From: Planctomycetota bacterium
Lineage (GTDB): Bacteria; Planctomycetota; Planctomycetia; Pirellulales; UBA1268
Direction: 5' to 3'
Assembly: GCA_003669585.1 (NCBI GenBank)
Contig: QWOQ01000017.1
Span: forward strand, 62,001 to 126,000
DNA length: 64,000 nucleotides
Below are positions 1 to 13,751 of this stretch, piece by piece. How positions within the stretch are numbered: position 1 is the first letter of the stretch; the number at the start of each line of letters is the position of its first letter. Made by a program: the position numbers and the translations under genes. The notes under the pieces were generated by a model that was not told the DNA's origin, did not search any database, and was given only the letters and a program-made list of their open reading frames with translations.

Positions 1-321
1 GACACCGGCAAACGTCTGCTTTCCAAGTTCGGCATCAAACGCTTCACCATGCCGTCGTTCCAACTCCGGTTTGTAATCCCACGTGTCGACATGACTCAGT
101 CCTCCAGGGCAAAAAATCTGCACGACATTGGTCGCCTTTGCCGCGAAGTGAGCCTTCCGACTCGCCAGCGGATGCTTCGACGATATCGACTGCGTCGCGA
201 GCAACCGATCTTTGTGCAGCATTGCTGAAAGCGCCACCCCACCCAATCCACCGCCAACGTCCCAGAGGAATTGACGTCGCGTGTGAATCCTGGAAATGTT
301 CGTTGAGTCTTCAGTCCACAT
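1..321 (-). CDS. DUF1501 family protein, N-terminal part (runs off the window)
   Basis: DUF1501 proteins belong to the sulfatase/alkaline-phosphatase-like superfamily. They are exported in planctomycetes, where they almost always pair with a PSCyt1-PSCyt2-PSD1 protein. The minus-strand frame read from ATG 321 begins MWTEDSTNISRIHTRRQFLW, a twin-arginine-like leader. It continues with a Gly-rich hydrophobic stretch and then FCPGGLSHVDTWDYKPEL, the family's metal-site-like GGxSHxDTxDxKP motif. The gene is cut at base 1, so only about 107 residues are visible. The start overlaps the end of the upstream PSD1 gene by 11 bases (TATGTGGACTGA), as in the second copy near 59275, which supports this start and translational coupling. 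The substrate is unknown for the whole family. Confidence 0.88.
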   Translation of the reverse strand, partial: MWTEDSTNISRIHTRRQFLWDVGGGLGGVALSAMLHKDRLLATQSISSKHPLASRKAHFAAKATNVVQIFCPGGLSHVDTWDYKPELERRHGEAFDAELGKQTFAGV

Positions 322-3286
322 ACACAAACTCGTTGGCGTTGAAAAGCATTCGACACAACTCCGTGAGATCACGTTTCTCTACGAGCAACGTCGCAGCAGC
401 AACCTCCGTCGAGGATGCGTCACGACCAAAAGCCAACTGGAACGCGCGAATCACTTGTGCGGCCGGATCTGTTCCGGCATCGAGCTTCACGCGGCTGGCA
501 AAGTATCCGCTTTGACGCAGCATAAAATCGTTGTTGAGCAATGTCAGCGATTGTAGCGCCGTAGTCGTCACGTTGCGAACAGGGACGAAGTTTGCGGGAC
601 TCGGACAATCGAGCATCGTTAAAAATTGATGCGTTGTCGTCCGCACGACAAAGCGATACACGCTGCGCCGCCATAGGTCGGGGGAGTCGGGCGTGATGTA
701 GCGATACACCGGAGCGTATTCCTCCTGATACTCGAAGTCGCGGTAGCCAGGACCGAACATCGTACTATTGAGCGTGCCGCTCACCGATAACACGGAATCT
801 CGCAACGATTCGGCATCGATTCGACGCGGGTTCATCCTCCATAAAAGGCGGTTGCTGGCGTCGATGCTTTGGCCTCGAATGGAGTTCTGTGACGTATCGG
901 TTAACGATTGCTGGCGATACGCTGCGCTGGTGCAAATCAGGCGATGGATAGCTTTCAACGACCATCGCTGCGTGAGCAATTCATTGGCCAACCAATCGAG
1001 CAACTCCGGATGCGAGGAATGGCTGCCACCGAGTCCGAAGTCGCTGGTTGTTTCCACCAACCCGGCACCAAAGTGGTAATGCCACAGCCGATTCACGATG
1101 ACTCGGCGAGTCAGCGGATTCGCAGGAGAGGTGACCCAATCGGCGAATGCTTTGCGACGGTCACTGTCGGACGACTGCGACGTGCCGAGTTCCGGCTGCA
1201 GACCAATAACACATGAAATAGAAATTGGTGAAACTTCATCCGCTGGTTGTTCAGGGTCACCTCGTTTCAGCAGAGCGACCGGCGGCGGAGTTTCGGTAAT
1301 GACCGCATACACCTTCGTTGGCGTGGGAAACGCTGCGAGTTCTTTTTCCAACTCCTGACGACGTTGTTGCAATCTCGCGAGTTCAGTTTTTTCGGTATCG
1401 GAAATCGTTGACAACTCAGCGGCAACAAGCCGCGGATCGGCAAAACAAATCTGATCATGACCGATGCCGTTGTCGCCATCAGTGGACATCAATGTGAGAA
1501 ACCGAGAAGTGTTCGGAAGCATCACTTCGAGTACGAGACCACCGTCGTCTCGGCCGATGTTTTCCTGATGAGCCTTTAATTCACCATCGACATACACAAA
1601 GTAGCTCGCGCCGTTCTGGGGTGTCTGACCGAAGTACCCAGCGGTCGCTGTAAACTTCATCTCCGCAGGAGCACCTGCTTCGCGTAGCGCCGCAAGATCA
1701 AAGGTGATGGCGGCGTTGGCGTGTAACGACAGCAGGGAGTGGCCGTCGGCAGCGTAATCGACGCCGTCGAGTTTTGTTGAAAATTGCGAGTTCACCGGGC
1801 CGAAGCGAATCGCATCCCACGATTGACCAGAAGTACGCGGTGACTTCATTACCTTCAGACCGGTCGAAGAAATTTGAGTTCCTTCCGGTGAGAGATCGGG
1901 GATAACCACTCCATCCACGAATTTCACCGTCGAACGCGCAAAGATATTCGGCTTGGCTTCTTCGAGGAAACCTCGTTTCGCGGTTGAAGGCTTGCCGGTG
2001 ATCGGGTCAATGCCCTCGCCGAACTTACCCGTACCGAGTCCGTCACCTCCGCCAACGATGTCGGCCAGATCGAAATGCCCACCGCTCAGCCGAACTTGCT
2101 CGACTCGGATTTGTTGCAGTTCGGCATTCAGTGACTGCTTGCGAACCGCAAGATGTCGAACCTCGTCCGCGCTGACTTCACGCTCGCCCCGTTTCACTCC
2201 CGCGAAGACAGCCGTCAGACCGTAATACTCTTCCTGTGAGATCGGATCGAGTTTGTGATCGTGACACCGAGCACAATGAATCGTGACTCCACATGCCGCA
2301 GTCATCACCTGCGTCAGCATGTCATCGAGATCGTCCGCGCGAGCCAATCGTTTCAGCACCGGACTGGGCGTCTCCGCCTGTCCAACAAAATCCCACGGAC
2401 CCGCCGCGAGAAATCCGGTGGCGATGACGGCCTCGGGATCGTTGGGCCGCAATACGTCGCCGGCGATTTGGTCTTGCAAAAAGTCGTCGTACGGCTTGTC
2501 GGCGTTAATTGCCCGAATGACCCAGTCACGGTAACGCCACGCATTATCTCGCCGCTGATCACGCTCAAAGCCATGTGTGTCGGCATAATGAGCGATGTCC
2601 AACCAATGCCGCGCCCATCGTTCACCGTAATGTGGTGATTCGAGTAACCGATCGATGAGTTTGTTATACGCCTGCGGATCGCGATCACTTGCAAACGCCT
2701 CGATCTCATTCGGCGTTGGCGGCAGTCCGAGCAAATCAAAGGTGAGCCGACGAATGAGCGTTCGCCGATCAGCCTCTGGCGACATCGTCAACCCGTTCGC
2801 ATTGATCTTCGCACCGAGAAACGCATCGATCGGATGTTCATTGCCTGACGGCGCTACCGGTTTGATCGGCTGCCAGGCCCAATGCTCTCGCCGTTTGTCA
2901 TTGGCCGCCGCTCGATCCGCATCCGATTCGGGCCAAATCGCTCCCGCATCAATCCACGCTTGTAATGCCGCACGTTGCTCGGCCGTGAGCGGCTTTCCGT
3001 TTGGGGGCGGCATTCGTTCGTCATCGTTCGTGCTGGAAACTCGCTGCCACAACAGACTCTCGCTGCTCTTCCCAGGCACGACGATCGCACCGCTATCACC
3101 ACCACGCATCGCAAAGCTTTTGGCATCCAATCGCAGTTCTGACTTCTGTTTGTTTGCGCCGTGACAGCCGACGCAATGCAAAGAGAAGATCGGTCGAATG
3201 TCTCGTTCAAACGAAATTTCATTCGCCCTCACCGATGACACGAAAAGAGCCGTCGTAGAAAATAGAATGAAGAGCGCACGATTCAT
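311..3286 (-). CDS. PSCyt1-PSCyt2(DUF1549)-PSD1(DUF1553) protein with an inserted central beta domain
   Basis: Large exported planctomycete cytochrome-like protein, about 991 aa. A Sec signal peptide (residues 1-21, MNRALFILFSTTALFVSSVRA) is followed by the PSCyt1 domain with heme motif CVGCH (C38, C41, H42). Next is DUF1549, about residues 148-360, with the second Cys motif CARCHDHK. The PSD1/DUF1553 domain fills the C-terminal 270 residues (RRVIVNRLWHYHFG). Between them, about residues 430-640, lies a beta-rich region (ITFDLAAL, SYFVYVDGELKA) resembling an NPCBM or other carbohydrate-binding module; it is absent from the paralogue at 57063. An ATG 13 codons upstream exists, but the signal peptide favours 3286. 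The protein is probably periplasmic and works with the overlapping DUF1501 gene; the electron-transfer partner and substrate are not known. Confidence 0.9.
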   Translation of the reverse strand: MNRALFILFSTTALFVSSVRANEISFERDIRPIFSLHCVGCHGANKQKSELRLDAKSFAMRGGDSGAIVVPGKSSESLLWQRVSSTNDDERMPPPNGKPLTAEQRAALQAWIDAGAIWPESDADRAAANDKRREHWAWQPIKPVAPSGNEHPIDAFLGAKINANGLTMSPEADRRTLIRRLTFDLLGLPPTPNEIEAFASDRDPQAYNKLIDRLLESPHYGERWARHWLDIAHYADTHGFERDQRRDNAWRYRDWVIRAINADKPYDDFLQDQIAGDVLRPNDPEAVIATGFLAAGPWDFVGQAETPSPVLKRLARADDLDDMLTQVMTAACGVTIHCARCHDHKLDPISQEEYYGLTAVFAGVKRGEREVSADEVRHLAVRKQSLNAELQQIRVEQVRLSGGHFDLADIVGGGDGLGTGKFGEGIDPITGKPSTAKRGFLEEAKPNIFARSTVKFVDGVVIPDLSPEGTQISSTGLKVMKSPRTSGQSWDAIRFGPVNSQFSTKLDGVDYAADGHSLLSLHANAAITFDLAALREAGAPAEMKFTATAGYFGQTPQNGASYFVYVDGELKAHQENIGRDDGGLVLEVMLPNTSRFLTLMSTDGDNGIGHDQICFADPRLVAAELSTISDTEKTELARLQQRRQELEKELAAFPTPTKVYAVITETPPPVALLKRGDPEQPADEVSPISISCVIGLQPELGTSQSSDSDRRKAFADWVTSPANPLTRRVIVNRLWHYHFGAGLVETTSDFGLGGSHSSHPELLDWLANELLTQRWSLKAIHRLICTSAAYRQQSLTDTSQNSIRGQSIDASNRLLWRMNPRRIDAESLRDSVLSVSGTLNSTMFGPGYRDFEYQEEYAPVYRYITPDSPDLWRRSVYRFVVRTTTHQFLTMLDCPSPANFVPVRNVTTTALQSLTLLNNDFMLRQSGYFASRVKLDAGTDPAAQVIRAFQLAFGRDASSTEVAAATLLVEKRDLTELCRMLFNANEFVYVD

Positions 3287-3417
3287 GGCTGCAACTCGGT
3301 TTTGACAAAAGCTTCGAGGAAGCATTTTTTATATTCGGCTGAATCTTTTCAACACTACCCGGTCAGCAGCACTTTCGCAACGACGTGATCCTCGAAACTT
3401 CCATGAGCGATGCTGTT

Positions 3418-4518
3418 TCATAATCTCCACGCTTTGACTTCGCGGCCGACATCCCACATGAGCTTGTCCAAAGCACCGACGCTCGCCTGGGTATGACCAT
3501 TGAGTAAACCTGCCCAGGAGATTCCGTTGGCCGTGTGCACCATGATCGTGCTCGTGCCGGGCATGCCACCACTATGCCACCAGTGTCGGGCTTTGTTGAT
3601 GCACCAACCACGAGCATAGCCTTCACTTTTTCCAGCTGTTGTCATCGTGGAGATTGATTTCGCATTGAGCAACTTCGGTAATTGCGACGCAAACCGCACC
3701 ACATCGGCCGCAGTCGAAATCCAGCCCCCGTGAGAATCCATGCGTTTGACATTCATCTCGTAGGCCTCACCTTGGATTTCGGTGAGATAGACAACCTCTC
3801 GAGACTGTCGATCCTCCAGCGTATTTCCACCGATCTTCATGGTCGTGATCCCGCACTTCGACAACAGATGCTGCGCAGTGAGCATTTGGTATGGCTGATT
3901 TTCGAGCTTCTCCAGCACACGGCCGAGCACGCAGTAGCCAAAATTTGAATATGCGTAGCGAGTGCCAGCAGGATGCATCTGCTTTTGATTGTTCAGTGTC
4001 CAGAGAATGAGTTCGTTGTGATTCATCTTTGGATGTTTGAACATTGGGTCATCCTTGTCATTCGGCCAGCCGCCACTGGTGTGCGTGAGGAAATGGTCAA
4101 CCGTGATGGCGAGCACCGACTCCGGAAGATTGCGGCCGTAATCCTCACCCAAGATACCTTGCGGCCCAAACACCTTGTCATCAAGACTCAGTTGATTCTT
4201 TTCGAAACACATCATTACGGCGGTAGCGGTAATCGGTTTTGCGATACTTGCAATGCGAAAACGATGCTCGGGCGTCATCGCTTCCTTCTTGTCTGCATCT
4301 GCAAATCCATACGCCTGTTCAAACGCAAGCGATCCCTCTCGCCCGTACGCAATGGAGATTCCTTGAATTCTATGCTCTCGCAAAAAACCTTCGATACCGA
4401 ACCGCATCGCCTCTTGTTCAGATTGAGACGGACGCTCCATATCAGCTGCCGAAGCCGAGTAACAGACGCCGAAGGCGAAGACCTGATTGACACAATGAAT
4501 AAAGTGACGACGGTTCAT
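3418..4518 (-). CDS. Serine hydrolase of the beta-lactamase / class C PBP family
   Basis: The protein has 366 aa with a hydrophobic N-terminal export sequence ending near ASA (residues 8-25). The three family motifs are visible: SIAK (S91 to K94, nucleophile and general base), YSN (Y190-N192) and HSGG (315-318) in place of KTG. This places it with the Pfam Beta-lactamase family (class C beta-lactamases, DD-peptidases, esterases such as EstB), acting outside the cytoplasmic membrane. In planctomycetes most such proteins are uncharacterised esterases or peptidases, so antibiotic resistance should not be inferred. It lies 131 bases upstream of the PSCyt gene on the same strand and could be co-transcribed with it, though the gap is long for tight coupling. 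Confidence 0.85.
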   Translation of the reverse strand: MNRRHFIHCVNQVFAFGVCYSASAADMERPSQSEQEAMRFGIEGFLREHRIQGISIAYGREGSLAFEQAYGFADADKKEAMTPEHRFRIASIAKPITATAVMMCFEKNQLSLDDKVFGPQGILGEDYGRNLPESVLAITVDHFLTHTSGGWPNDKDDPMFKHPKMNHNELILWTLNNQKQMHPAGTRYAYSNFGYCVLGRVLEKLENQPYQMLTAQHLLSKCGITTMKIGGNTLEDRQSREVVYLTEIQGEAYEMNVKRMDSHGGWISTAADVVRFASQLPKLLNAKSISTMTTAGKSEGYARGWCINKARHWWHSGGMPGTSTIMVHTANGISWAGLLNGHTQASVGALDKLMWDVGREVKAWRL

Positions 4519-4753
4519 ACGGATCGCATTATGCGGTGAGTCGCTCTTTCAGAAAACGAAGATCGTGAACGCCTTGTCTTCGATCTGGCCATTCCCTTCT
4601 CAAAGCCGAGTCATCACCACTATGCACTGTTTGACTTGAAAGAAAAATGTCGCTGCGATACACCAATCCAAGTCACAACATTCTACCGCGTTTTGTTCTA
4701 TCCCTTGGCATGCGAATCAGAAAAATGAGGATTATGATCGTTCTCTTAAGCAC

Positions 4754-5500
4754 ATGAATGCATTGAACAGAAATCCTTGCGATGAGGAAGAAATTGCACG
4801 TTGTATGAATCTTGAAAATCGAACTCTGTCGTTCCTTCCTGGTCCGACTCCCAACACCGTACGATCCGCCGATGGAAAAGTTTTCACGGCACCGAAAAAC
4901 TGGGTTCTTCTTCCTCCCGGTGATGCCGCCTTGACTCGCCGAATAAAAGCCGCTGGCGATTGTTGGGTCGTTGCCGAAAAAAAGGGCCGAAAAGTCTTTT
5001 CAAAAGGTGTCTGGGCACCAGCATGCACGATTGACAGGATTCGAATTGAACTCGAAGTTGAAAGATCCACAGAGCGCTTTTCAAAAAGAAAGGCGGCTGT
5101 GGCGAAACGCCGTGACGCTGTTCAAGCGGAATACGTTGAAGACTTTACTGGAGCGGTTCTCGAATTTCTTGCCTTTCATTCGAGTCATGCCGATCTTGCT
5201 CGGCGCCTGGCTCGTGTTGTGGCTGATCATGCTACGCCGGTTGGAAGCGGAACCGTGGCCAGAACAAAACGCATTCCGGTTGAGAAACGGGCCGAGGCGG
5301 CCGCCATTGCGTGGATGCGGCATCAGACCACCGCCTACGACTCGATGTCTATTCCACGAGTCAAGGGGAAACGGCGCGAAGTACGACGAACGCTGTCCAA
5401 GCGATCTCATGCATTGCTTGACGCTTATCGTTGTGGAGCGCCGGCACCTCACCAGTGTCCACTCCAGCGAGCTCTTGTTCTTAATCTTTCAGAAAAATGA
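4754..5500 (+). CDS. DUF2293 domain protein
   Basis: The protein has 248 aa. The N-terminal half contains a conserved block (NWVLLPPGDAALTRRIKAAG, then WVVAEKKGRKVFSKGVWAP). The C-terminal DUF2293 domain, about residues 170-235, carries IPVEKRAEAAAIAWMRHQTT and IPRVKGKRREVRR. The family is widespread, small and basic; its function is unknown, and the many Arg/Lys residues suggest possible nucleic-acid binding (inference). There is no signal peptide or membrane segment, so it should be cytoplasmic. A second ATG at 4805 (MNLENRTLSF) gives the more usual family length and could be the true start; neither start has a convincing ribosome-binding site. It diverges from the serine hydrolase gene across about 235 bases that must hold both promoters. 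Confidence 0.85.
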   Translation: MNALNRNPCDEEEIARCMNLENRTLSFLPGPTPNTVRSADGKVFTAPKNWVLLPPGDAALTRRIKAAGDCWVVAEKKGRKVFSKGVWAPACTIDRIRIELEVERSTERFSKRKAAVAKRRDAVQAEYVEDFTGAVLEFLAFHSSHADLARRLARVVADHATPVGSGTVARTKRIPVEKRAEAAAIAWMRHQTTAYDSMSIPRVKGKRREVRRTLSKRSHALLDAYRCGAPAPHQCPLQRALVLNLSEK

Positions 5501-5735
5501 ATCGGATCTGTAAAAACTTCGATTTTATCAGCTCGCAAATGAGTGATTCGACAGGTCTGGAATGCTTCTCAAACCTAAACTTTGTGCCCGCCGTGCGAAA
5601 AATGACGATGCGACTCCGGCGGAAATTTCGATACGCAGTTCTCTTTCCAGTACAATGCGAAACTTCGTTTGACTGTTTTACACGTAAAGACTTTTGATTC
5701 GATCACCGTGAGAAAATAAAAAAGGAGACTTGTCC

Positions 5736-6005
5736 ATGAAAAGCTTGCTTCTGATGAATTGTTTTATGGTTGTTGTCATTGCATTGGTACAGACTCCAGC
5801 TTTTGCACAAGATGCTTCTGGAGCTCCGACGGTCACAGATTCTGCCGAGGCTGCAAGCCCTTCGGATGGCATGGACGCTGTTTCACCTCAGGCCGTTCAA
5901 GGTGAAATGCAACAGGGTTCTTCGTGCACCACGGCCACCAAGTGTCACCCTCGCAAGTGTTGCAAAGTTCGCCGTGAACGAAAGCGCTCTCGCTGCCGTT
6001 CATAA
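5736..6005 (+). CDS. Small secreted protein with Cys- and Arg/Lys-rich tail
   Basis: The protein has 89 aa, starting at ATG 5736 behind an excellent ribosome-binding site (AAAAAGGAGACTTGTCC). It has a Sec signal peptide (MKSLLLMNCFMVVVIALVQT, cleavage after about AFA-Q), then an acidic Ala/Ser/Asp-rich spacer. The last 27 residues carry six cysteines among many Lys/Arg (CHPRKCCKVRRERKRSRCRS). I do not recognise a family. The mature tail could bind metal, be disulfide-stapled, or bind a polyanion such as a polysaccharide or surface layer; all of this is inference. It sits on the same strand as the large cellulase, 560 bases upstream of it. Confidence 0.7.
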   Translation: MKSLLLMNCFMVVVIALVQTPAFAQDASGAPTVTDSAEAASPSDGMDAVSPQAVQGEMQQGSSCTTATKCHPRKCCKVRRERKRSRCRS

Positions 6006-11490
<5,485 letters not shown>

Positions 11491-11551
11491 AGAGACCAGC
11501 GTTCACACCTGTATGGTCATTTGCTCAGAAATCAAAGATCAGATGAATCAA

Positions 11552-11806
11552 TCAGGGCCCAAGAAAGATCCAGCGATAGACAATATAAAGACACACCAGG
11601 GTGCCTGCGATAATCCAACTTGGCTTCCGGAAAGAGGGCGCATCTTCGATTGAAAAATACTGCTCACAGAAAGGACAGCGATCGCAGTCTTCTAAGATTT
11701 CTCGTTTGCACCACGGACAAGGAACCGTGGGTTCACTGTCAGAGTCATCAGCGTCATACGCTTGATCATCTTCAAAATCATCGTCATCATCCGTCGGCAT
11801 TTGCAT
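11552..11806 (-). CDS. Small acidic zinc-ribbon protein with C-terminal membrane anchor
   Basis: The protein has 84 aa with three visible parts: a very acidic N-terminus (TDDDDDFEDDQAYDADDSDS); a four-cysteine zinc ribbon, CPWCKREI then CDRCPFC; and a single hydrophobic segment near residues 64-82 (SWIIAGTLVCLYIVYRWIF). The ribbon probably binds one Zn2+ in the cytoplasm, with the tail in the inner membrane (tail-anchored). Similar small zinc-ribbon membrane proteins are common in planctomycetes but have no assigned role. The gene faces the cellulase tail-to-tail and lies about 114 bases downstream of the TPR gene on the same strand. Confidence 0.75.
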   Translation of the reverse strand: MQMPTDDDDDFEDDQAYDADDSDSEPTVPCPWCKREILEDCDRCPFCEQYFSIEDAPSFRKPSWIIAGTLVCLYIVYRWIFLGP

Positions 11807-11920
11807 TGCAAAGGTCGCTCGAGAAGGGACAAGCTCGAACTCATCATCCTCAATTGAGATGATCGAGGCCAGTGTAACAAGAGCGAGTTGACTGACACAT
11901 TATTGAAATCAGAACTGGCT

Positions 11921-13327
11921 TCAAAGAACACTTTTCATCGCTTGAATCGTGTCTCGGTACAGGTTGTTTGCAGGATCGCGAGTTGCGGCTTCTTGGAAGG
12001 CATTCATCGCTCCCTCACGGTCCCCTATTTTCTGAAAAATCTTTCCTAATAAAAACCAGTATTCTGCAACTGGTTCAATTTCCACCGCTTGTTTCGCAAC
12101 ATTTTTTGCCTCTGACAGATTCCTTCCAGTCTGCAAAAGCATCTGTGCAAACGATGCATATCCGGCCGCCTGCTGCGGCATGGAATCGATGACATGCCGA
12201 TGAATCGACTCGGCTTGACCAAACTGTCCAAGTCGGTTCAGCGCTGCCGCAATAAGAAGTTGCTGCGACGGAGATTTCTTGGTTGCGATGCAAGCCTCTT
12301 CAAAGGCTGCGATTGCTTCGTGAAGCCGACCCTGTTGTTCATAAAACTGCGCTAACAACAATCGGCATTCCGGTTCTGTCGCAGAGATACCTTTTGCTTT
12401 GAGAAAAAATGCTTCTCCCGTGCGAAGATCTCCGTGCACCAAATAGACTCGCCCTAGAGTGGCGTACGTTCGAGCAAGCTGATCGAGAAGCTTTTCGACA
12501 CCATTGTCTGCTTTGAGTTCATTCCGATGACGCTGTTCTTTTTCCTTCTGTAATTTTTCAAATGACGCCCGATACTCAGCTGCTTTCTGTTCATTTCCCA
12601 GTCGGGCATACGCTGTCGCCAATCCGTGATGCGCTGCCGGATACTCAGGGCCGAACTCAATAGCCGCTTCAAACTGATCTCGCGACTGCTCATAATGTCG
12701 CAACTGCAGAGAAGCCTGCCCAAGAAGCGAGCAGGCGGCCATCGATCGCCCATGAGACTTGATGTCGATTTCTAAAACACGAGCCGCTTCGTCCGGACAC
12801 CCTGCACTCAGGAGCGATTCGCCAAGCTGAATCGCATAGGCGCTGATGCGAGCATCGTATTTGAAAGCTTCTTGAAAATGATTGGTAGCAACATCGAAAT
12901 GTCCTTCCTCGAATTCAAGTGCGCCAATCGCCTCGTGCGCCATGCCGCTCGACAGAGGATCGAGCTTCATGCAGCGATTCCAAGAACGAATTGCATCCTT
13001 ATGAAACCCAAATCGTTGATAAAATTGAGCCAGCACGATGGTGGCATCGGCACTCGAGGGAAACTTTTGAAGAACTGTATCCAGAGCGATTCCCGCTTCC
13101 ATAAGCATGGGCTTGGCGTCTGCCGAAGCTCCTGCCGAAAGCTGAGTAACGGCTCGCGATAAAAGCACGCGTTCCCAACTGAGCAAGCCCGAAAGCCTCT
13201 CACCGACCATAAAAAAAGTGGTTAACAACAACACCGTCATTGTCAGGGCTAACCACTGCCAGCGAAGCAAAGCCCATCGCAATGGAAAACTCTCAAGAGG
13301 CTTTTGCTCTGCATGTGGTCGATTCAC
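11921..13327 (-). CDS. Membrane-anchored tetratricopeptide repeat protein
   Basis: The protein has 468 aa. One transmembrane segment near residues 24-42 (WLALTMTVLLLTTFFMV) is followed by a long array of TPR motifs (for example AIRSWNRCMKLDPLSSGMA, AAHHGLATAYARLGNEQKAA, AMNAFQEAATRDPANN). TPR arrays are protein-interaction scaffolds; orientation suggests a periplasmic or paryphoplasmic array on an N-terminal anchor. I chose GTG 13327 (MNRPHAEQ) because GGAGGAAG lies six bases upstream; an earlier GTG at 13348 has no such site. It is third in a run with the DUF1559 and lipoprotein genes (gaps of 56 and 59 bases) and diverges from the CRTAC1-like pair, proteins that often co-occur with TPR proteins. 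Confidence 0.85.
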   Translation of the reverse strand: MNRPHAEQKPLESFPLRWALLRWQWLALTMTVLLLTTFFMVGERLSGLLSWERVLLSRAVTQLSAGASADAKPMLMEAGIALDTVLQKFPSSADATIVLAQFYQRFGFHKDAIRSWNRCMKLDPLSSGMAHEAIGALEFEEGHFDVATNHFQEAFKYDARISAYAIQLGESLLSAGCPDEAARVLEIDIKSHGRSMAACSLLGQASLQLRHYEQSRDQFEAAIEFGPEYPAAHHGLATAYARLGNEQKAAEYRASFEKLQKEKEQRHRNELKADNGVEKLLDQLARTYATLGRVYLVHGDLRTGEAFFLKAKGISATEPECRLLLAQFYEQQGRLHEAIAAFEEACIATKKSPSQQLLIAAALNRLGQFGQAESIHRHVIDSMPQQAAGYASFAQMLLQTGRNLSEAKNVAKQAVEIEPVAEYWFLLGKIFQKIGDREGAMNAFQEAATRDPANNLYRDTIQAMKSVL

Positions 13328-13386
13328 GAGCTTCCTCCACCGACCCACGGATCGTTTCGGTGGAGGCTCAATGGTCGATCCCGGTT

Positions 13387-13695
13387 TTAGAGTTTTCCCA
13401 TCATCGATTTCGCAATCGATTTGATTTGACCGGGATCTGTGGCGGCTTCAAGTTTTTTGAAATCCGCCATGAGATCATCTTTCTGCTCAAGCTTCTCAAT
13501 AATTTCTGGCATGCCTCCTAAGGCGCTGCCTGTTACGCCGGAATCAACAATAAATTGAAGCCGCTGCGTCAGTTCATCCGCCGATTTCAAAACAGGCGGG
13601 CCAGAAGGTTCCGTGGACGTAGGAGAAGGGGTCGCACCACAGCCAAAAACTCCCACAAGAACCACCAACATACAGAATCGGCAATACAGTTCCAT
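13387..13695 (-). CDS. Small lipoprotein
   Basis: The protein has 102 aa. The signal peptide MELYCRFCMLVVLVGVFGC ends in a lipobox with Cys at residue 19. A Pro/Ser/Thr linker follows, then a helical domain rich in Leu/Lys/Asp (residues about 40-102). I recognise no domain. The start was placed at 13695 because it gives a normal lipoprotein signal peptide and has GGAG ten bases upstream; the longer open frame to 13752 begins with an unlikely leader that abuts the DUF1559 stop. It lies between the DUF1559 and TPR genes on the same strand and is likely part of their transcription unit. Confidence 0.7.
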   Translation of the reverse strand: MELYCRFCMLVVLVGVFGCGATPSPTSTEPSGPPVLKSADELTQRLQFIVDSGVTGSALGGMPEIIEKLEQKDDLMADFKKLEAATDPGQIKSIAKSMMGKL

Positions 13696-13751
13696 TCGTT
13701 CTATGCTCCGCAAATAGATGTTTAAAAAAGAGTGCTGGAGAATCATTCGCA

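Noticed and set aside
3418-4518. Beta-lactamase (antibiotic resistance) reading of the serine hydrolase
   Set aside because: Motifs fit the broad family, and HSGG instead of KTG points to an esterase/peptidase-like member; resistance cannot be claimed.
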